From Porphyra umbilicalis (Eukaryota > Rhodophyta > Bangiophyceae > Bangiales > Bangiaceae): a stretch of DNA of 64,000 nt. The stretch is taken from assembly GCA_002049455.2 (NCBI GenBank), contig KV919033.1, positions 39,843-103,842 of the forward strand, given 5' to 3'. A program made the translations under genes and the position numbers. Each line of letters begins with the position of its first letter. Within the stretch, counting starts at the first letter, position 1. The notes under the pieces are model-generated. The model saw only the letters and a program-made list of their open reading frames with translations, was not told the origin of the DNA and made no database searches. Below, one piece after another: positions 1 to 11,830 of this stretch.

Positions 1-2801
1 TCGTCGACGCAGACGTTCAGGTACCGCAGCTCCTTGGCCCACACGTTGCGCCCAGACTTGGCCCTGCCGCCGTGTAGCGCAATACAATCCTTGCCCTTAC
101 CAATGGCCTCCAGGTAGTCGACCTCGAGTGATACCCGAATCTGGGGAAGGAGAAACAGCAGCAAAGACCAGCCAGCCAGTACACACATTCCGCACCAAGA
201 CAGCGACGCCAAGACAGCGGCCACCAACACAACACAACACGAACCAGGACAACGACACAAATGACACCAAGGCAGTACTGGTCAGTAGGCACTCCTTGGC
301 AGGCACACCCACAGTCCCCCTGCTCTCTCGTACTGAATCACCGTCCCCGTCTCGGAGTATGCAAACACGATCACGAGCCACAGTACAAACAAACACAGTC
401 CCAGTAACGTACTTTGCTGAGAACAAACGCCAAGGTGGACAGCCAGGTAGAGATAAGGGTGTCGCCCGTCTTGCCGTCGGGGAAGGTCTTCTCGTCCGGG
501 TCCACGTTGCAGTGTCCCATCGCGGCCAGGACGGCCGCCACGACCCCGCGCCGCCCCGCTTCCCCGCGCAGGTATCCGCGCCCGGTAAGATAGTTCTTGA
601 TGCTGTTGGGCGGGGGCGGCGTCCCCATCTCAGAGTAGCCACTACCGACGGCCCACGCTCGGAAGATGACCGTCTTAAGGTTGAAGTGAATGTTGTTTCT
701 CGTCTTGCCGAGCCAAGACCGGAGAAGCTTCTTGGTAGGGGACTTGTCCCCAGTAACGCGCGGCACGTCCCAGTTCACCTTCCCTAGCAGCCGCTCCGCG
801 TCCGCCGCGTTCACCCCAGCGACCTCCTTGACCACAGTAGTCAGGAAGGCGCCGAGGGAGGCCTTCGAATGGAAGACGTCGTCATTGGTAGCCGGAAACA
901 TGATGCCGCGGTGCATGCGGCGGGTGAGAGCCACCCGGAGCGCCTGGATGCGGGGCTTCTTGAGCGCGGCCCGCGCTACCGCCGCCGCCTCCGCCAGCTC
1001 CACCTCCGGCCCCACGACCACCACCCCCCCCGCATCCCCATCTTCCCCGTCCCCGTCCCCGTCCCCGGTGGTGCCCCGTCTCCCGGAGTTGGAAGTTGGG
1101 CCAGTATGGGAGACGGCTCGCCGTCAAGGCCAGACCCATCCTCGTCCCAGTACCAACGCCAGAAGCGCCAGTAGCGTCCGCCCGAGGAGCCCCAGTACGA
1201 TCGCTGCACCGACCGCCCGACGAGCTCCGGGTGCGGGGGTCACAGGGGTGGCTGCCAAAAGAGGCGACTTGGCCAGGCGCCGGCGCTTTGGCGGGGGGAA
1301 GTCGTACCCGCCAGGATCGGGTGAGCGCCCGCATGGCCACGGCAACCTTTTGCGAGGCATGCCCGTCACGAAAGAGTTGTGCGCAGTGATATGTGCCACA
1401 AGGAGGGGGTCTTGACTGACCCCCCAAGGCGGGGGCTCAACCGCGACGGCGACGCCGTCCACCTTCCACACCAAGGCCTCCACGGCCTTGGCCGCTGCCG
1501 CATCGACCACCCGCTCACGCAGCCGCTTCCGAGACTTGCTCTTGGTCGCGTTGGCATCGTCCCCTGCGTCATCGTCCGACGCCGCCCCAGCAGGCTCCGG
1601 CACTTTCGGTTCTTCCAGAAGGAAGAGAGCTTGGATTGTCTGTCGATTGGACGCGAGGGCAGTAAGAAACAACCAAAGGCAGTAAGAACAGTAAGCCAGT
1701 AGAAAGCGACCAAAGGCAGTATGGGACGTCCAAGACAGAAAAGGGCAATACAAGCACGATGACGCAGCACAAAGAAACAGGCGCCAGACACGTCAGAAAG
1801 CATACTCGTGGGACACGAACTGCACTCTCTCCTCACATCACACTCTGCCCACAGCACACGCACAGCAACAGAACGCCACGAGCACGAAACGTACTTGCTA
1901 GGCTCCCGACAATGTACTGCCCTTGTTGCCGGTTCTGGCCTTCTTTGGCGTCGGCATGGCCGGGTCCGAGGCCGACACGCTCGAGGCTGGCGTCTTGGCA
2001 TGCGCGTTCGTCTCGACGGCGGCGTCGCCGCCGACGGCGGTGGCGATGTCACCGCCCCCGTCGACGGTGGTGGCGGGCGGCGGCTCGTTGCCGGCGTCTT
2101 GGGCGGCACGTGGTCTTGGCGGCGGTGGCGGTGTCACCGCCCCGTCGACGGTGGTGGCGGGCGGCGGCGTCGTTGCCGGCGTCTTGGGCGGCACGTTGGT
2201 CTTGGCGGCGGTGGCGGTGTCACCGCCCCCGTCGACGGTGGTGGGGGCGGCGGCGTCGTTGCCGGCGTCTTGGGCGGCACGTTGGTCTTGGCGGCGGTGG
2301 CGGTGTCACCGCCCCCGTCGACGGTGGTGGCGGGCGGCGGCGTCGTTGACCGCGTCTTGGGCGGCACGTTGGTTTTGGCGGCGGTGCCGGTGTCACCGCC
2401 CCCGTCGACGGTAGTGGCGGGCGGCGGCGTCGTTGACCGCGTCTTGGGCGGCACGTTGGTCTTGGCGGGGTGGCGGTGTCAGCGCCCCTGGTTGTGGCAG
2501 CGGTGAGCGGCAGGGCGGGAAGCGGCGATGGGGCAGCCAGGGGGGCATCCGGGGCAGCGGACGGGGGAGGGGGGGGGGAGGGGGGGAGGGGGCGAGACAC
2601 CAAGCCCAGCGCTTCAGCCGCAACCGAGATGATGGTTGCGGCAGCGTCCTGTGAGCCGTTGCGCAGCGGGTGGGGCGTCCCCACCGCACACCCCTCCGAA
2701 GGCGAGGCGGCGGCGGCGGCGGCAGCAGCAGCGAAGGCCTCCCCTTCGATTACGTTGCCGATAGAAACGAGCAAGCGGCCCAGAGACGAACCACGCTGCA
2801 T
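1..2801 (-). CDS. Unrecognised multi-exon nuclear-type protein, 3' end off the left edge
   Basis: I do not recognise this protein. Reading right to left, a plausible start is the ATG at 2801. It opens a Ser/Ala/Pro-rich segment, then the 86-bp tandem repeats, then an exon with acidic and basic stretches and a nuclear-localisation-like PPPKRRRLAKS (about 1290-1260). A conserved-looking exon follows at about 1024-413, containing WDVPRVTGDKSPTKKLLRSW and TRNNIHFNLKTVIFRAW. The exon ending at 413 has a strong donor (AAA then GTACGT). The matching acceptor (TTCCCCAG, ending at 141) leads into a last visible exon, 140 to 1, that is open off the edge. Other likely introns are about 1917-1630 and about 1153-1040, less certain. 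The repeats shift frame between copies, so either the start lies downstream of them or the array is polymorphic or mis-assembled. Its neighbour is a transposase, so it may be transposon-borne; that is inference. Confidence 0.45.
2041..2480. repeat. Minisatellite, about 86-bp unit, about 5 copies
   Basis: The core TCACCGCCCCCGTCGACGG recurs with its first base at 2049, 2134, 2220, 2306 and 2393, and a degraded copy sits at 2479. Spacing is therefore 85, 86, 86, 87 and 86 bases. Read on the minus strand the unit encodes a PPKTRSTTPPPATTVDGGGD type motif. Because the unit is mostly not a multiple of three, successive copies fall in different frames. Confidence 0.9.
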
Positions 2802-3621
2802 GGTAACGCACGGCCAGGGACAGAGGGAGGAACGGGAGAGGGCAGAGAGGGAGAGGCCAGCCACACCACCAAGGCGGTACCGACCGACGATGTCGACCGT
2901 CGCGCGCCGATGGGGTCGTGGGGGGGGCCTCAAAAAATCGCGGTACCGTCGACAGGACCTCGCCAGGCCCTCACCTGAAGGTTGTTGAGGGGGCGCAGGG
3001 GGGGGGGGGATGGGGGCGGGGCGGGGGGCTGGGTGGTGGGAAGGCCTTCGTGTGAAGGGCGACCTTGGCCCGCCGTCTTAGCCACGCCAACGTCGCCACA
3101 CCCACTTGGCCACTTGGCCCGTCCGCGAGACGCCGCACGCCCAACACAGTCGCAGCACCAATCAGTACTCGCCACTGGAAGCTGATTGTCAGTCGCTGGT
3201 CAGCACTCGGGCAGTGCAGGATCGCTGGAGCCATTCCCAATGCAAAGCAAGTACGGAGAAAGACTACTGACGGCCACAGCCCTCACGGTGCGAAAAATGA
3301 AGGTCCAACCAGGCCCGCAACGGACGGCTCAGGACCACAAATCTTGAGATGTGGTATCTCCGGTCACAGACTGATACGAGTTTCCGTACAAGACTGGGGG
3401 GCTACCTCAATTCGGGGTGTTACTTCAAATATTGTACATTGAATTCGTTCGTGCCCGCTTCCGCGTCTGTCGGTATGGACTGATCCCCGTGACCGTGCCC
3501 CCCGTCCACCGTCCGCATTGATCCTCCAGCCGGGAGCCTGCACTCCTCCGTTCCCCTGCTCACGGTGCTCCTCCCTTGTGGCCTGCGTTCGCTTGCGTGG
3601 TAGCGTAGCGATGGGTACTCC

Positions 3622-6600
3622 GTGCCGTCGCGGGTGCGGTCGTACACTCGCTTCGGTTTGGGCGAGCGTTCGCACGCGAGTCGCATGCATGGAGCCCAGC
3701 AGCCTACAGAGCAGCCCGCCGCCGGGCACGTCTGCACTGTTTGCATTGAGTCCGATGACTCCATTGACAGTACTGGGGAGGTGCCTGGTACTGGGGAGGT
3801 CGCTGGCAGTAACCCTGTCCCTAGAGATGCTGGTGTTCGGCACGTGCTAGGGCTCGAGTCACAGGTTTTTTTGGAGCTTGCCCGGACGATGACAGCCCCC
3901 CCGCCATCGCAGCCTCGTAGGGGCCGCGCCCGGCGAGGGGCGCCGTCGGAGAGCGCCAGGAGGTCCCGCCGTGCTGTTGCGCAGAACCATCAACAACGGA
4001 GGCACCGACGCTCTCGGCGGGGCCGCGGAGGACCGAGCCAGCCGGATGGATCTGTCGGGGACGACGAGGAGTCGGGGTCCGATAGTGCGCCAAGGCGTGG
4101 CGGGGGGGCGACTGGCGGTGGGCGGCTGCGGGGGAACCCGGTCCAGGAGGGAGTCCGACGGGTGGTGACCCAGACAGAGAATTGTGCGAGGATGTGTTTG
4201 ACTTTTATGAGCGTTTTGGGGACGCTAGGAGAGCCACCACGGCGTTCCCGCCGTATGAGGGCAAGGGCACGGGGGACAGGAGCTCTCCGTGGTTGCAGGA
4301 CGACCTGTGGCCTGTCTTCACGTTTGCCTGCACCTCTCGTGCAGGCGGCGGCATGTCCCAAAAAGAGCTGCGGCGGCTCTACGGGTACACCAAGACGCTC
4401 GAGGCGGGTACTGGCGCAAGTAAGAAGCCGTTCACCGACACGTTCAAGAGCGCCAACCGGTTCGTGGCCGCAGTGCGGCGCTTTAAGCGTGCCCTCATCG
4501 CCCCCCTCGATTGGAAGAAGGTCGTCATGAACATTGACGGTCGCAGTACCCGGTGTTTTTTCGCGACGCGATTGATGTTGTGCAGGAGGAGGTTATGGCG
4601 GTGGAGCTGGGGGACCTGTGCTGGGGAGAGGATGAGGAGAACCCCGCGGTGAACCCGCCATCGCCGTCGTCCGGGATGGACACCGCAAGTACGGACGGAA
4701 CCCCCCAATCGATTCTACTCCGGGGGGCCTGGGACGGTGAGATGTACCGGGAGCAGCGCGCCCACGTTGAGGGCACGATGCAGCGGGGCACGCGCGTACT
4801 GGGGATGCATCTCTACTCGGACGCCACCGTACTCAGCAGCAGCGGCGCCGTATCGGCGTACCCGCTGCGCATGCGGGTTGTCAATATCAACACTGAGCAG
4901 GTGCGGTGGGTCACGCTGGCGTTCATACCCCAGGTGGAGGCCAAGTTCCTGGAGACGCGGAAGGGCAGCGAGGTCCGCTCTGAGCTCCTGCAGCGCATCC
5001 TGCACGTCGTGTTCCGACGGTCTATGCTGGCCAGTCACCGGGGTGTGTGGCTGGATCTTCCTGGCGGGGGACAGATGCGCGTGTCACCGCGTCCTCTTCT
5101 GTATGTGTGCGATCAACCAGAGGAGAGGGCGGTCATGTGCCTTAAGGCTACAGGCTGCCTCTTCCCATGTACTCCCTGTATGGCTGGACGGGCCGACTCG
5201 TGCTCCGCGGAAGGTGGCAAGGCCCCTAGCAGGGATGTGGACGAGACCGTAGGGGCACAACTGGACAATGCCACCATGGGTGACTTTCGGGGTGCGGCCG
5301 CGAGACGGACTGAGGTGGAACTGGAGCACAGCTTGAACAGCGTGGTTCCGGCGATGGCCGCCTGGGCTGGACTCGGCAGTGGTCCCCGGATGCTCTATCG
5401 CTTGCCTGGCTTTGACCGCCTCCACGTACGTATTTCTTTTTGGCTTGCTGGCTTGCTTGCTACACCAGAGAGAGAGCACCGTGGGAGTTTTGCTCGTTGC
5501 GACCGTTCAGTAACTTACCACATCGTATGGCACTGGTGGGTGCGTGGCTTGATGTCTGGCTGGCATCGTGTCGCTGCGTATACTGTGAGCCACAGGTCAT
5601 GGATACTGGCATCAATAGGAAAGTTGCCAACCAGGTGCCCGTCTACCTCCGCAGTGCCGCCAACGACGGCAACCAGGCGCGGTTGGACACGGTCACCAAC
5701 ACGGAGCGCGGCATGAACCTGCGGTTCAAGCACGCGTCGCGCCGCTTACGTGTGCCACACATCCACCCTGGGTACGTGACGACCTCGGAGTGGTATCCTG
5801 GACGTGATGGGCGAGTGTCTGCGGGAAGGATGCATGCGTGGCGCTCCCAATGTGACTGATACAGTTTCTTACTCGTCAGTACGTACCTTCTCTCTCTCTG
5901 TACTGTCACTTTTTTTGTACTGCCAGTTTGGTACCACAGCTATTTTGTTACTGAAGCAACGCGCCAAGCCACCCTGACGGGCAGCGAACACCGACGTGCC
6001 CTGCCTTTTTTGCCGTTTGGTGTTGTCGGCGTGGCAGGGGCTCCAGGTAACGAGGAGGAGCACCGGGCGTTGACGGGGGCTGTCTGTGAGCTGGTGGCTG
6101 TTACCAACTCTCTTTTTTCTGCGCAGTGCACAGGGGGGGGGATTATTTACTCCGAAGCAGTCGTCTTGGCCGAGAAGGCGCACGCATGGGTCGTCGACGT
6201 GTTCCAGCCCTTACTTGGACCCTGCCATACAACCAAGCTGCACCGCTTCTCCGTGCATCTGCTGGACGAGTTTCGCCTGCGAGGAAACCTCCACGACGGC
6301 AACAGCGCGTACAATGAGGCGCTGCACAAGCACGTCAAGGCCGCCTACAGGCTGACCAACCGCAAAAGGGGCCAGTTTGTGGAGCAGCTCATCATTAACG
6401 AGGCTGTTGCCCGTCTACTGGCAGACGACGAGACTGATAAGGAGGACGACGGGGAGGGGGCGGGGGACGGCGGGGGGACCGACGAGGACCAATACGACTC
6501 GACGGCACCACGACCAAACCGCCGAAGAAGGCGGCTGCAGAGGAGGCGGAGGTACTCCAAGAAGCGGTCGTTGGCAAACCTGGCCGCGAGCCGCGGGATC

Positions 6601-7230
6601 GCCGGATTGGCGGCCGCGCTGCGTCGCAGCGCAGAACTCGACCAGAGCCATGGCCTGTACGTGCTGGAAGAGGCGCTGCAATGTGACGAGACGACGCCCT
6701 TCAGCAGCAGTAACAACCTGTACTACGGCGACCCCTCCTCCCCCAGGCGCGGGTGCGTGCAGTACACGGTCCGGTGCGCCCCGTCCTTTCACGGGACGCC
6801 GTGGTATGACTGGCTGAGGTACCGGGGACAAGACGGTGTACTGCGGGTCGGGCAGGCAGTCGTGGTGCTGAACACCAGGGCACGCGGCTGGCAGCGGCTG
6901 GTCGTGAAACGAGCCGGCAAGGCCGTCTCTATGCCCGAGTGTGTACTGACCAAGTACGGGTGCGAGCGGCTGCAGTGGGACGTCGCAGAGGGTGGCGCGG
7001 TGTGCCTCGACGTGATCAAGGCAGAGGACGTCGTGGGATGGTTAGCCGTGGAGTATGACTGGGAGAACCTCAGCGAGCGCCACGGTGTGTTGGTGATGCC
7101 CACTGACGTGCCGAGCACGGAGGAGGAGCTGAGGGCGACGCGCTTCTTTGTGAATGCGTTTGTTAGTAGAGAGTGTATGTGGGCACAGGAGGACGAGGGG
7201 GAGAGTGAGGACGAGGAGGAGGGCGTGTAA
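3622..7230 (+). CDS. CACTA/Plavaka-like DDE transposase, probably frame-damaged at the 5' side
   Basis: Probable transposase of a cut-and-paste DNA transposon. The 3' two thirds are well defined: an exon ending at 5425, intron 5426-5595 (GTACGT...CCACAG), exon 5596-5771, intron 5772-5939 (GTACGT...CCACAG), exon 5940-7230. Both joins keep frame and give LHVMDTGINRK and HIHPGYFVTEATRQ. Acidic residues fit a D-D-E set: LYSDATVL (about 4813), YVCDQPEE (about 5107, the D-x-PE typical of this superfamily) and YNEALHKHVKAAYRLTN (about 6310), preceded by KLHRFSVHLLDEF. A Cys cluster CLFPCTPCMAG follows the second Asp. The C-terminus has a basic patch and an acidic tail. Upstream, the low-complexity N-terminal region (from about 3622) and the segment starting near 4176 (LCEDVFDFYERF) lie in different frames, and the frame changes again near 4540 (VVMNIDG to YPVFFRDAI). 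These are small undetected introns or damage. Superfamily call is from motif order, not a search. Confidence 0.75.
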
Positions 7231-7408
7231 AGTGCTTCTGTGAAGACGGTTGCTTTTGGGCATTGACAGGACCGCGACAAAGGGGCAAGGGCGCTGAGCA
7301 GCTTTGCCGCATGAGCTGGGGCGGGGCGGGGGGGACGGGGGCGGGGCGGGGGCAAAAAAATGGGCAAGGGCACTGAGGCAGGGCGGGGGGGAGGCGGGGG
7401 CGGGGGGG

Positions 7409-7488
7409 CGCATCGACTTGACGGAGGAGGCGTCCGACTGGCACCGGGCGCATCGACTTGACGGAGGAGGCGTCCGACTGGCACCGGG
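7409..7488. repeat. Perfect 40-bp tandem duplication
   Basis: Two adjacent identical 40-base copies, 7409-7448 and 7449-7488. Each begins CGCATCGACTTGACGG and ends GACTGGCACCGGG. Exact identity suggests a recent event. Confidence 0.95.
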
Positions 7489-8069
7489 CTGGCAAGCCGG
7501 TGTCGTCGTCACGGTGAGATCTGACCTGGGGTATCACTGGGGGTTCAGTGAGGGCCACGTAGAGCGCAGCGCAGCGTTCCAGAAATCCAGCGATGAACCG
7601 CCGGAGTTGATCCGTGACCACTCTTGTCCAGGCCTTGCATCGAGGCATTGAATCGTCTCACGCACGAAAGTTCCCTCTCGACCCGGTGAGGCTACATTAG
7701 TGATCCGGCGAGGCTACATGATGGGGAATCCCGCCGAATCCCACCGCCGTCGGCGGGGACAACACCAGGACTGAGGGCGCCCACTTGTAGCCTGCGTTTC
7801 CACGGGCTGGTGAGAGGCCAGTGGAGCCCGCGCCACCCCAGCATTGGTTTCACTTTCTGGGTACAAATTCTAGGCCGCAGTACGCCTCAGTACACCCTTT
7901 GCGCACCCCAGTAGTGTGGTACGTAATCGAGACGATTCACTTCACGTGGTAAGAGTGTGGCAGAACCGTTCTGAATCGGCCTCTGCGGGGTCTTTCAGGT
8001 AGATGTGGAACTCTTTTGCACTGTTGAAGTGCGGGATTTTTCAATGAACGCCACACTGAACAGCCGTTC

Positions 8070-8183
8070 TCCCAAGAATCCCGCACTGCAACTGTCCCAA
8101 AACTGTTTCAAATCGGCCTCAGCGGGGTCGTGGAGGCCGATTTGGAACAGTTTTGCAACAGTTGGAGTGCGGGATTTTTGGGA
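8070..8183. repeat. Hairpin-forming inverted repeat with 51-base arms
   Basis: Left arm 8070-8120 and right arm 8133-8183 are near-perfect reverse complements, separated by a 12-base loop. The arm contains TCCCGCACT and AAATCGGCCTC. The stretch 7974-8046 is a diverged direct copy of the loop plus right arm (8112-8184). This is therefore a small repeat unit partly duplicated in tandem. It could be a foldback or MITE-like element or the source of a hairpin RNA. Nothing in it codes. Confidence 0.9.
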
Positions 8184-9344
8184 GATCTGCTGTATGCGCA
8201 AAAACATTGTGGCAGCTCGAGCTCGAGTTAATTGCTGCGGACCAGATAATGTATTTCGTTGGGCAGCCAGTAATATGGCTCTGTTACTCTCTAGAATGTT
8301 CCATACTTACCCACTCTCCCTGTTACTTACCTCCTTGGAGCCGTGACCCCGCTGTTGTGGGGGATCTGGTGGGTCAGCCGCAGAAGTGTGGGCCAATACA
8401 GAGGCGTCCCACGCAGCTGTTCCACCAGATAGGATATGTGAGGCAAAAGCGGCGTTGTGATCCTACCCCCTCTATGAAGGCCAGCGCTGGACAGCCTGCC
8501 ACGCATCGTGGACTCTGCGCACCGCTCACACAGCTGCGGCCTCGGGGGATCTCTGCCCCCCTCTGTCCCTCGGCTCGGTGCGCTCAATCAAGCCCAGCGA
8601 CGTGGCGCCTCGCGCCATACCACCACGCTCGTCACCTGTCACGTGGGATCCCCCCACTTGTAGCTCGCCATGCTTTGTCGGGGCGCGCCGGGCGCTGGGC
8701 AACGATGATGCGTCACGCCGGCCCCACCAATGCGCCGACGGTCCGCGCCGGTGGGACGGCGGTGGCCCGCGGTCACGCCCCAGACGGCGGCTGCTGCACG
8801 GCCTTCCACCCGCGCCTTGGCGGGTGTGGGGGGCAGCGAGCTCCGCGCGCCAAAGCGGGAGCCTTGACGTGTCCGCCCCGAAGCTCCCGCGCAGCCCGCC
8901 CCCCCCCCCCACGCGGCAGTGGTGTTGCCCACACGCAGCCACGGGCGTGCCGCGGCTCTGCCGACCCAACATCTCCCTCGTTGTCGGGTGCGGATGCGAC
9001 CGCCCTGCCGCACGCTGTCGGTGACGCTCTGACGGCGCGCACGCAGCGGGCGCGGGGGGGGCGGCGCTCGCCGTACTGCGTGTGACCGGGGCTGACGAGG
9101 CCGCGCTGGCCCCGCCGCCGCCCGCCGCCATCTTGCCGCTGGCCCTGCAGGGGGGGTGGAAGCAGGGGCAATGGCCGGGTGGGGACACACCCGCGAGTCA
9201 ATGGGGCGGTGCGGTAGGTGCGCACGCCGCCGCGGCGGGGGCGTCCAGCGTGTGTGGCGGCAGCTGTCCGTTGCGAGACGCTGGTCAGACGCGTCCCTGC
9301 ACGCAGCGATGCGCGCGCACGCACGGGTGCGGCTCGGGGGGCCC

Positions 9345-9351
9345 TATAAAA
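9345..9351 (+). promoter_or_regulatory. TATA box of the BCS1-like gene
   Basis: TATAAAA within GCCCTATAAAAGGTGCC, about 200 bases upstream of the ATG at 9551, in otherwise GC-rich DNA. This is the clearest core-promoter element in the window. Confidence 0.7.
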
Positions 9352-9550
9352 GGTGCCGCCACGGAGCAGAGGGTGCTCGACATTCGACGAGCCGTCCCAC
9401 GCCGCGCCCCGCCCAGCGCCGACCGACCCGCCGCCCGCCCCCCGCTCTCCATCAAGGTGTGCGCCGAGTCCGTTTTCCAGCACAGCGGCCCCGGCGCTTC
9501 CCTCCCCTCCTCCACCTCTGCACCCGCGGCGCCCCCCCGTCGCGCCCACC

Positions 9551-11830
9551 ATGCCGACGCACCACTTCCTATCCGCATCGTCCGACGACAGCCTGGACCA
9601 CTCGGAAGAGTCGGGCTCGGAGGCGGCGGCTGCCACGCCCGGCGCGGAGGCCACCCCCGCCAAGCCGCGCGTCATGCGCGCCATGGCCTTTCAGCCGATG
9701 GACCCCGAGTTACTCGCCCAAAACGGGCTCGACGTGCGCAACTGCGCCTCGCTGGAAATCGAGTCCGGTGATATGCTCTTTGACGCTGTCATCGAGTACG
9801 TGGCGGACAATGCGCCCGCCGCGTCGCCGTCGCTCATGCTCCCGTCGGGCACGTGGCGCCGCAACGAGAACAATGACCCGGGGGCGGAAAAGGATGATGC
9901 CGAAACGCCGTCGGGTGCCGCCAAAAAGGATGACGGGGACGAGGTGCCCAACCGGATGCCGCCCCCGTTTGAACCAATCTACTCCATGGGACCGGGCGTC
10001 ACGCGCCTGCCGACGCCGGATGGAAGTTGGGTGGCCGTCGCATCGGCCGTCGGCAAGTACTTTCCGTCACGGGGCCAACCGCCGCGGCTCGCGTGCTTGT
10101 ACACACCCCTTGAGGCGGGGCCTGGGGGGTCGGCGGCCACGGGCGCGGCGGCCGCCACCGACGCGTCGGCCGACACGTCGGCCGCCACCGACGCGCCGGC
10201 GACAGACGCAGAGGCTGCGCCCGACGCGGAGGCGGCGTCGACCGATACTACCGCGGCCGGCAACAGCGTGGCACCCGCCAGTGCCGAGACGCCCAACGGC
10301 AACGCCGCGGCCGACGCCGAGGGGGACGGCGCGAGCGAGAGCGCCACCGCCGCGCCCGCGGCTGACGGTGACGACAGCAGCACAGCCGTGGGGGCGACCA
10401 AGCAGCCGCACGAGTATGCGCGGGAGCGATTTACGGCGCTAATCATGGCGGTGCTCAAGTGGAAGCGCGCTAACGAGAATAAGCAGCGCAAGGTGGACTG
10501 GTTCCATCTATTCCGCTTTGAGTTGCACGGCGACTCGCACGGGTATGTGGGGTGCGTTGGGCGCCTCGAGGGTGCATTCTGGATCGCCGTCGGTCAAAGG
10601 ACGGGCGTTGAGCGGCGGAGGGGGTGGCACCGGGGCGACGCTGCCTGCACGCGGTCGCGGGCGGCTCTGTGGGGGGCCCCGCTTCTAACCGGCCCGTCGT
10701 GTGTCTTGCCACTGGTGTCTCGGCCGTGTGTCCCGCCACTGTGACTCGATTTTTTTTTTTTCCTCCCCGCAGACGCTGGCGCCTGTCAGGCAGACACCTG
10801 ACGCGCCCCGTCGACACGATCGTCCTCGACCCGACCATCCGCGACGCGCTGCTCGACGACGCGCGCGCGTTTGACACCAAAGCCGCGCTCCGCTGGTACA
10901 CGCTCCACGGGCTCCCGTACCGTCGGTGCTACCTCTTTTACGGCCCGCCGGGGACGGGAAAGAGCAGCTTCATCCGCGCGCTGGCGGGCGTCCTCAAGCG
11001 CTCCGTTGCGTTTTTTCAGTGCGCGCACAACAAGCTCAACGACCAAATCCTGGCCGACGCGTTCCGCGACTGCCCGTCCCAGTCGATTCTCGTGCTCGAA
11101 GGTGCGTGGCGCGGCCGTTTGCGTGGCAGGCGACGCAGGTGCGCGCGCTTGGGCGCTGGAGGAGGCCATGGCGCCACTCTGGGAATCCTTTTGCCGCATG
11201 GCAGGCGGACCCGCTCGAGTGTGGATGCGACTGGACGGCATGCTGACCTTTGTTGCCCCAGTTTTTTTTGTTTTTTTTGGCTGCTCCTACTCCTCCCGGT
11301 GATGTCGCCGTCCTCCATGGACGCCTCCCTGCTGCGCGAACGATTCAATAGACATTGACTGCCTCTTCACGTCGGCCGCGGGGGGCGTCGGGGCGCGGGA
11401 ATCCCGCTCTGAAGTCCACATCTCCCTCGCCGGCCTCCTCAACGCCCTCGACGGGCTGCTGTCGGGCACCCGCGGGCGCATTACGGTGCTCTCTTCCAAT
11501 CACCCGCAGCTGCTCGACGCGGCGCTCATCCGCTCTGGGCGCGTCGATCACACCGTTGAGTTTGCGCTGCCGACGCGCGCGGATATGGCCACCCTCTTCA
11601 CGGGCTTTTACCCCGAGGCGACGGCGGCGTCCGCAAAGGCGTTTGCGGACAAGGTGTTTTCAGTGTCCATGAACACGGAAGACCGCACCGTGGCGACAAT
11701 GCAGCAGCTCTTTATCAAGTACCGGGGGCGGTCCATCAAGGAGGTGCTCGACGGCGTGGAGGGCTTTGTGGAGGCGCGCCGGTCGGGGCCGATGGGGGTC
11801 AATGGGCACAGTCCGGGCGTGTACCTGTAG
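9551..11830 (+). CDS. BCS1-like AAA-type ATPase
   Basis: AAA ATPase of the BCS1 family. BCS1 itself is an inner mitochondrial membrane chaperone that translocates the Rieske protein into complex III. Three exons are resolved: 9551-10542, 10773-11101 and 11352-11830, giving 599 residues. Intron 1 (GTATGT...T-run...CCCCGCAG) joins to give DSHGRWRLSGRHLTRPVDT. Intron 2 (GTGCGT...AATAG) restores the Walker B motif SILVLEDIDCLF exactly. Walker A is GPPGTGKSS at about residue 388. The preceding RPVDTIVLDP...RWYTLHGLPYRRCYLFYGPPG and the following LSSNHPQLLDAALIRSGRVD are typical of the family. The first 330 residues are Ser/Ala/Thr-rich and I see no clear transmembrane helix or mitochondrial presequence, so the cellular site is uncertain; it may be a BCS1-like paralogue rather than BCS1 itself. 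A TATA box lies upstream. Confidence 0.92.

Larger units (their letters stand above)
7231..9340. other. Intergenic: G-runs, small duplications, hairpin repeat
   Basis: No convincing gene. Just after the transposase are G-rich runs and a 40-bp tandem duplication. At 7974-8184 lies an inverted-repeat element. From about 8400 to 9300 several reading frames are open simply because of GC content; none shows a recognisable domain. The right end holds the promoter of the BCS1-like gene. Confidence 0.6.
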
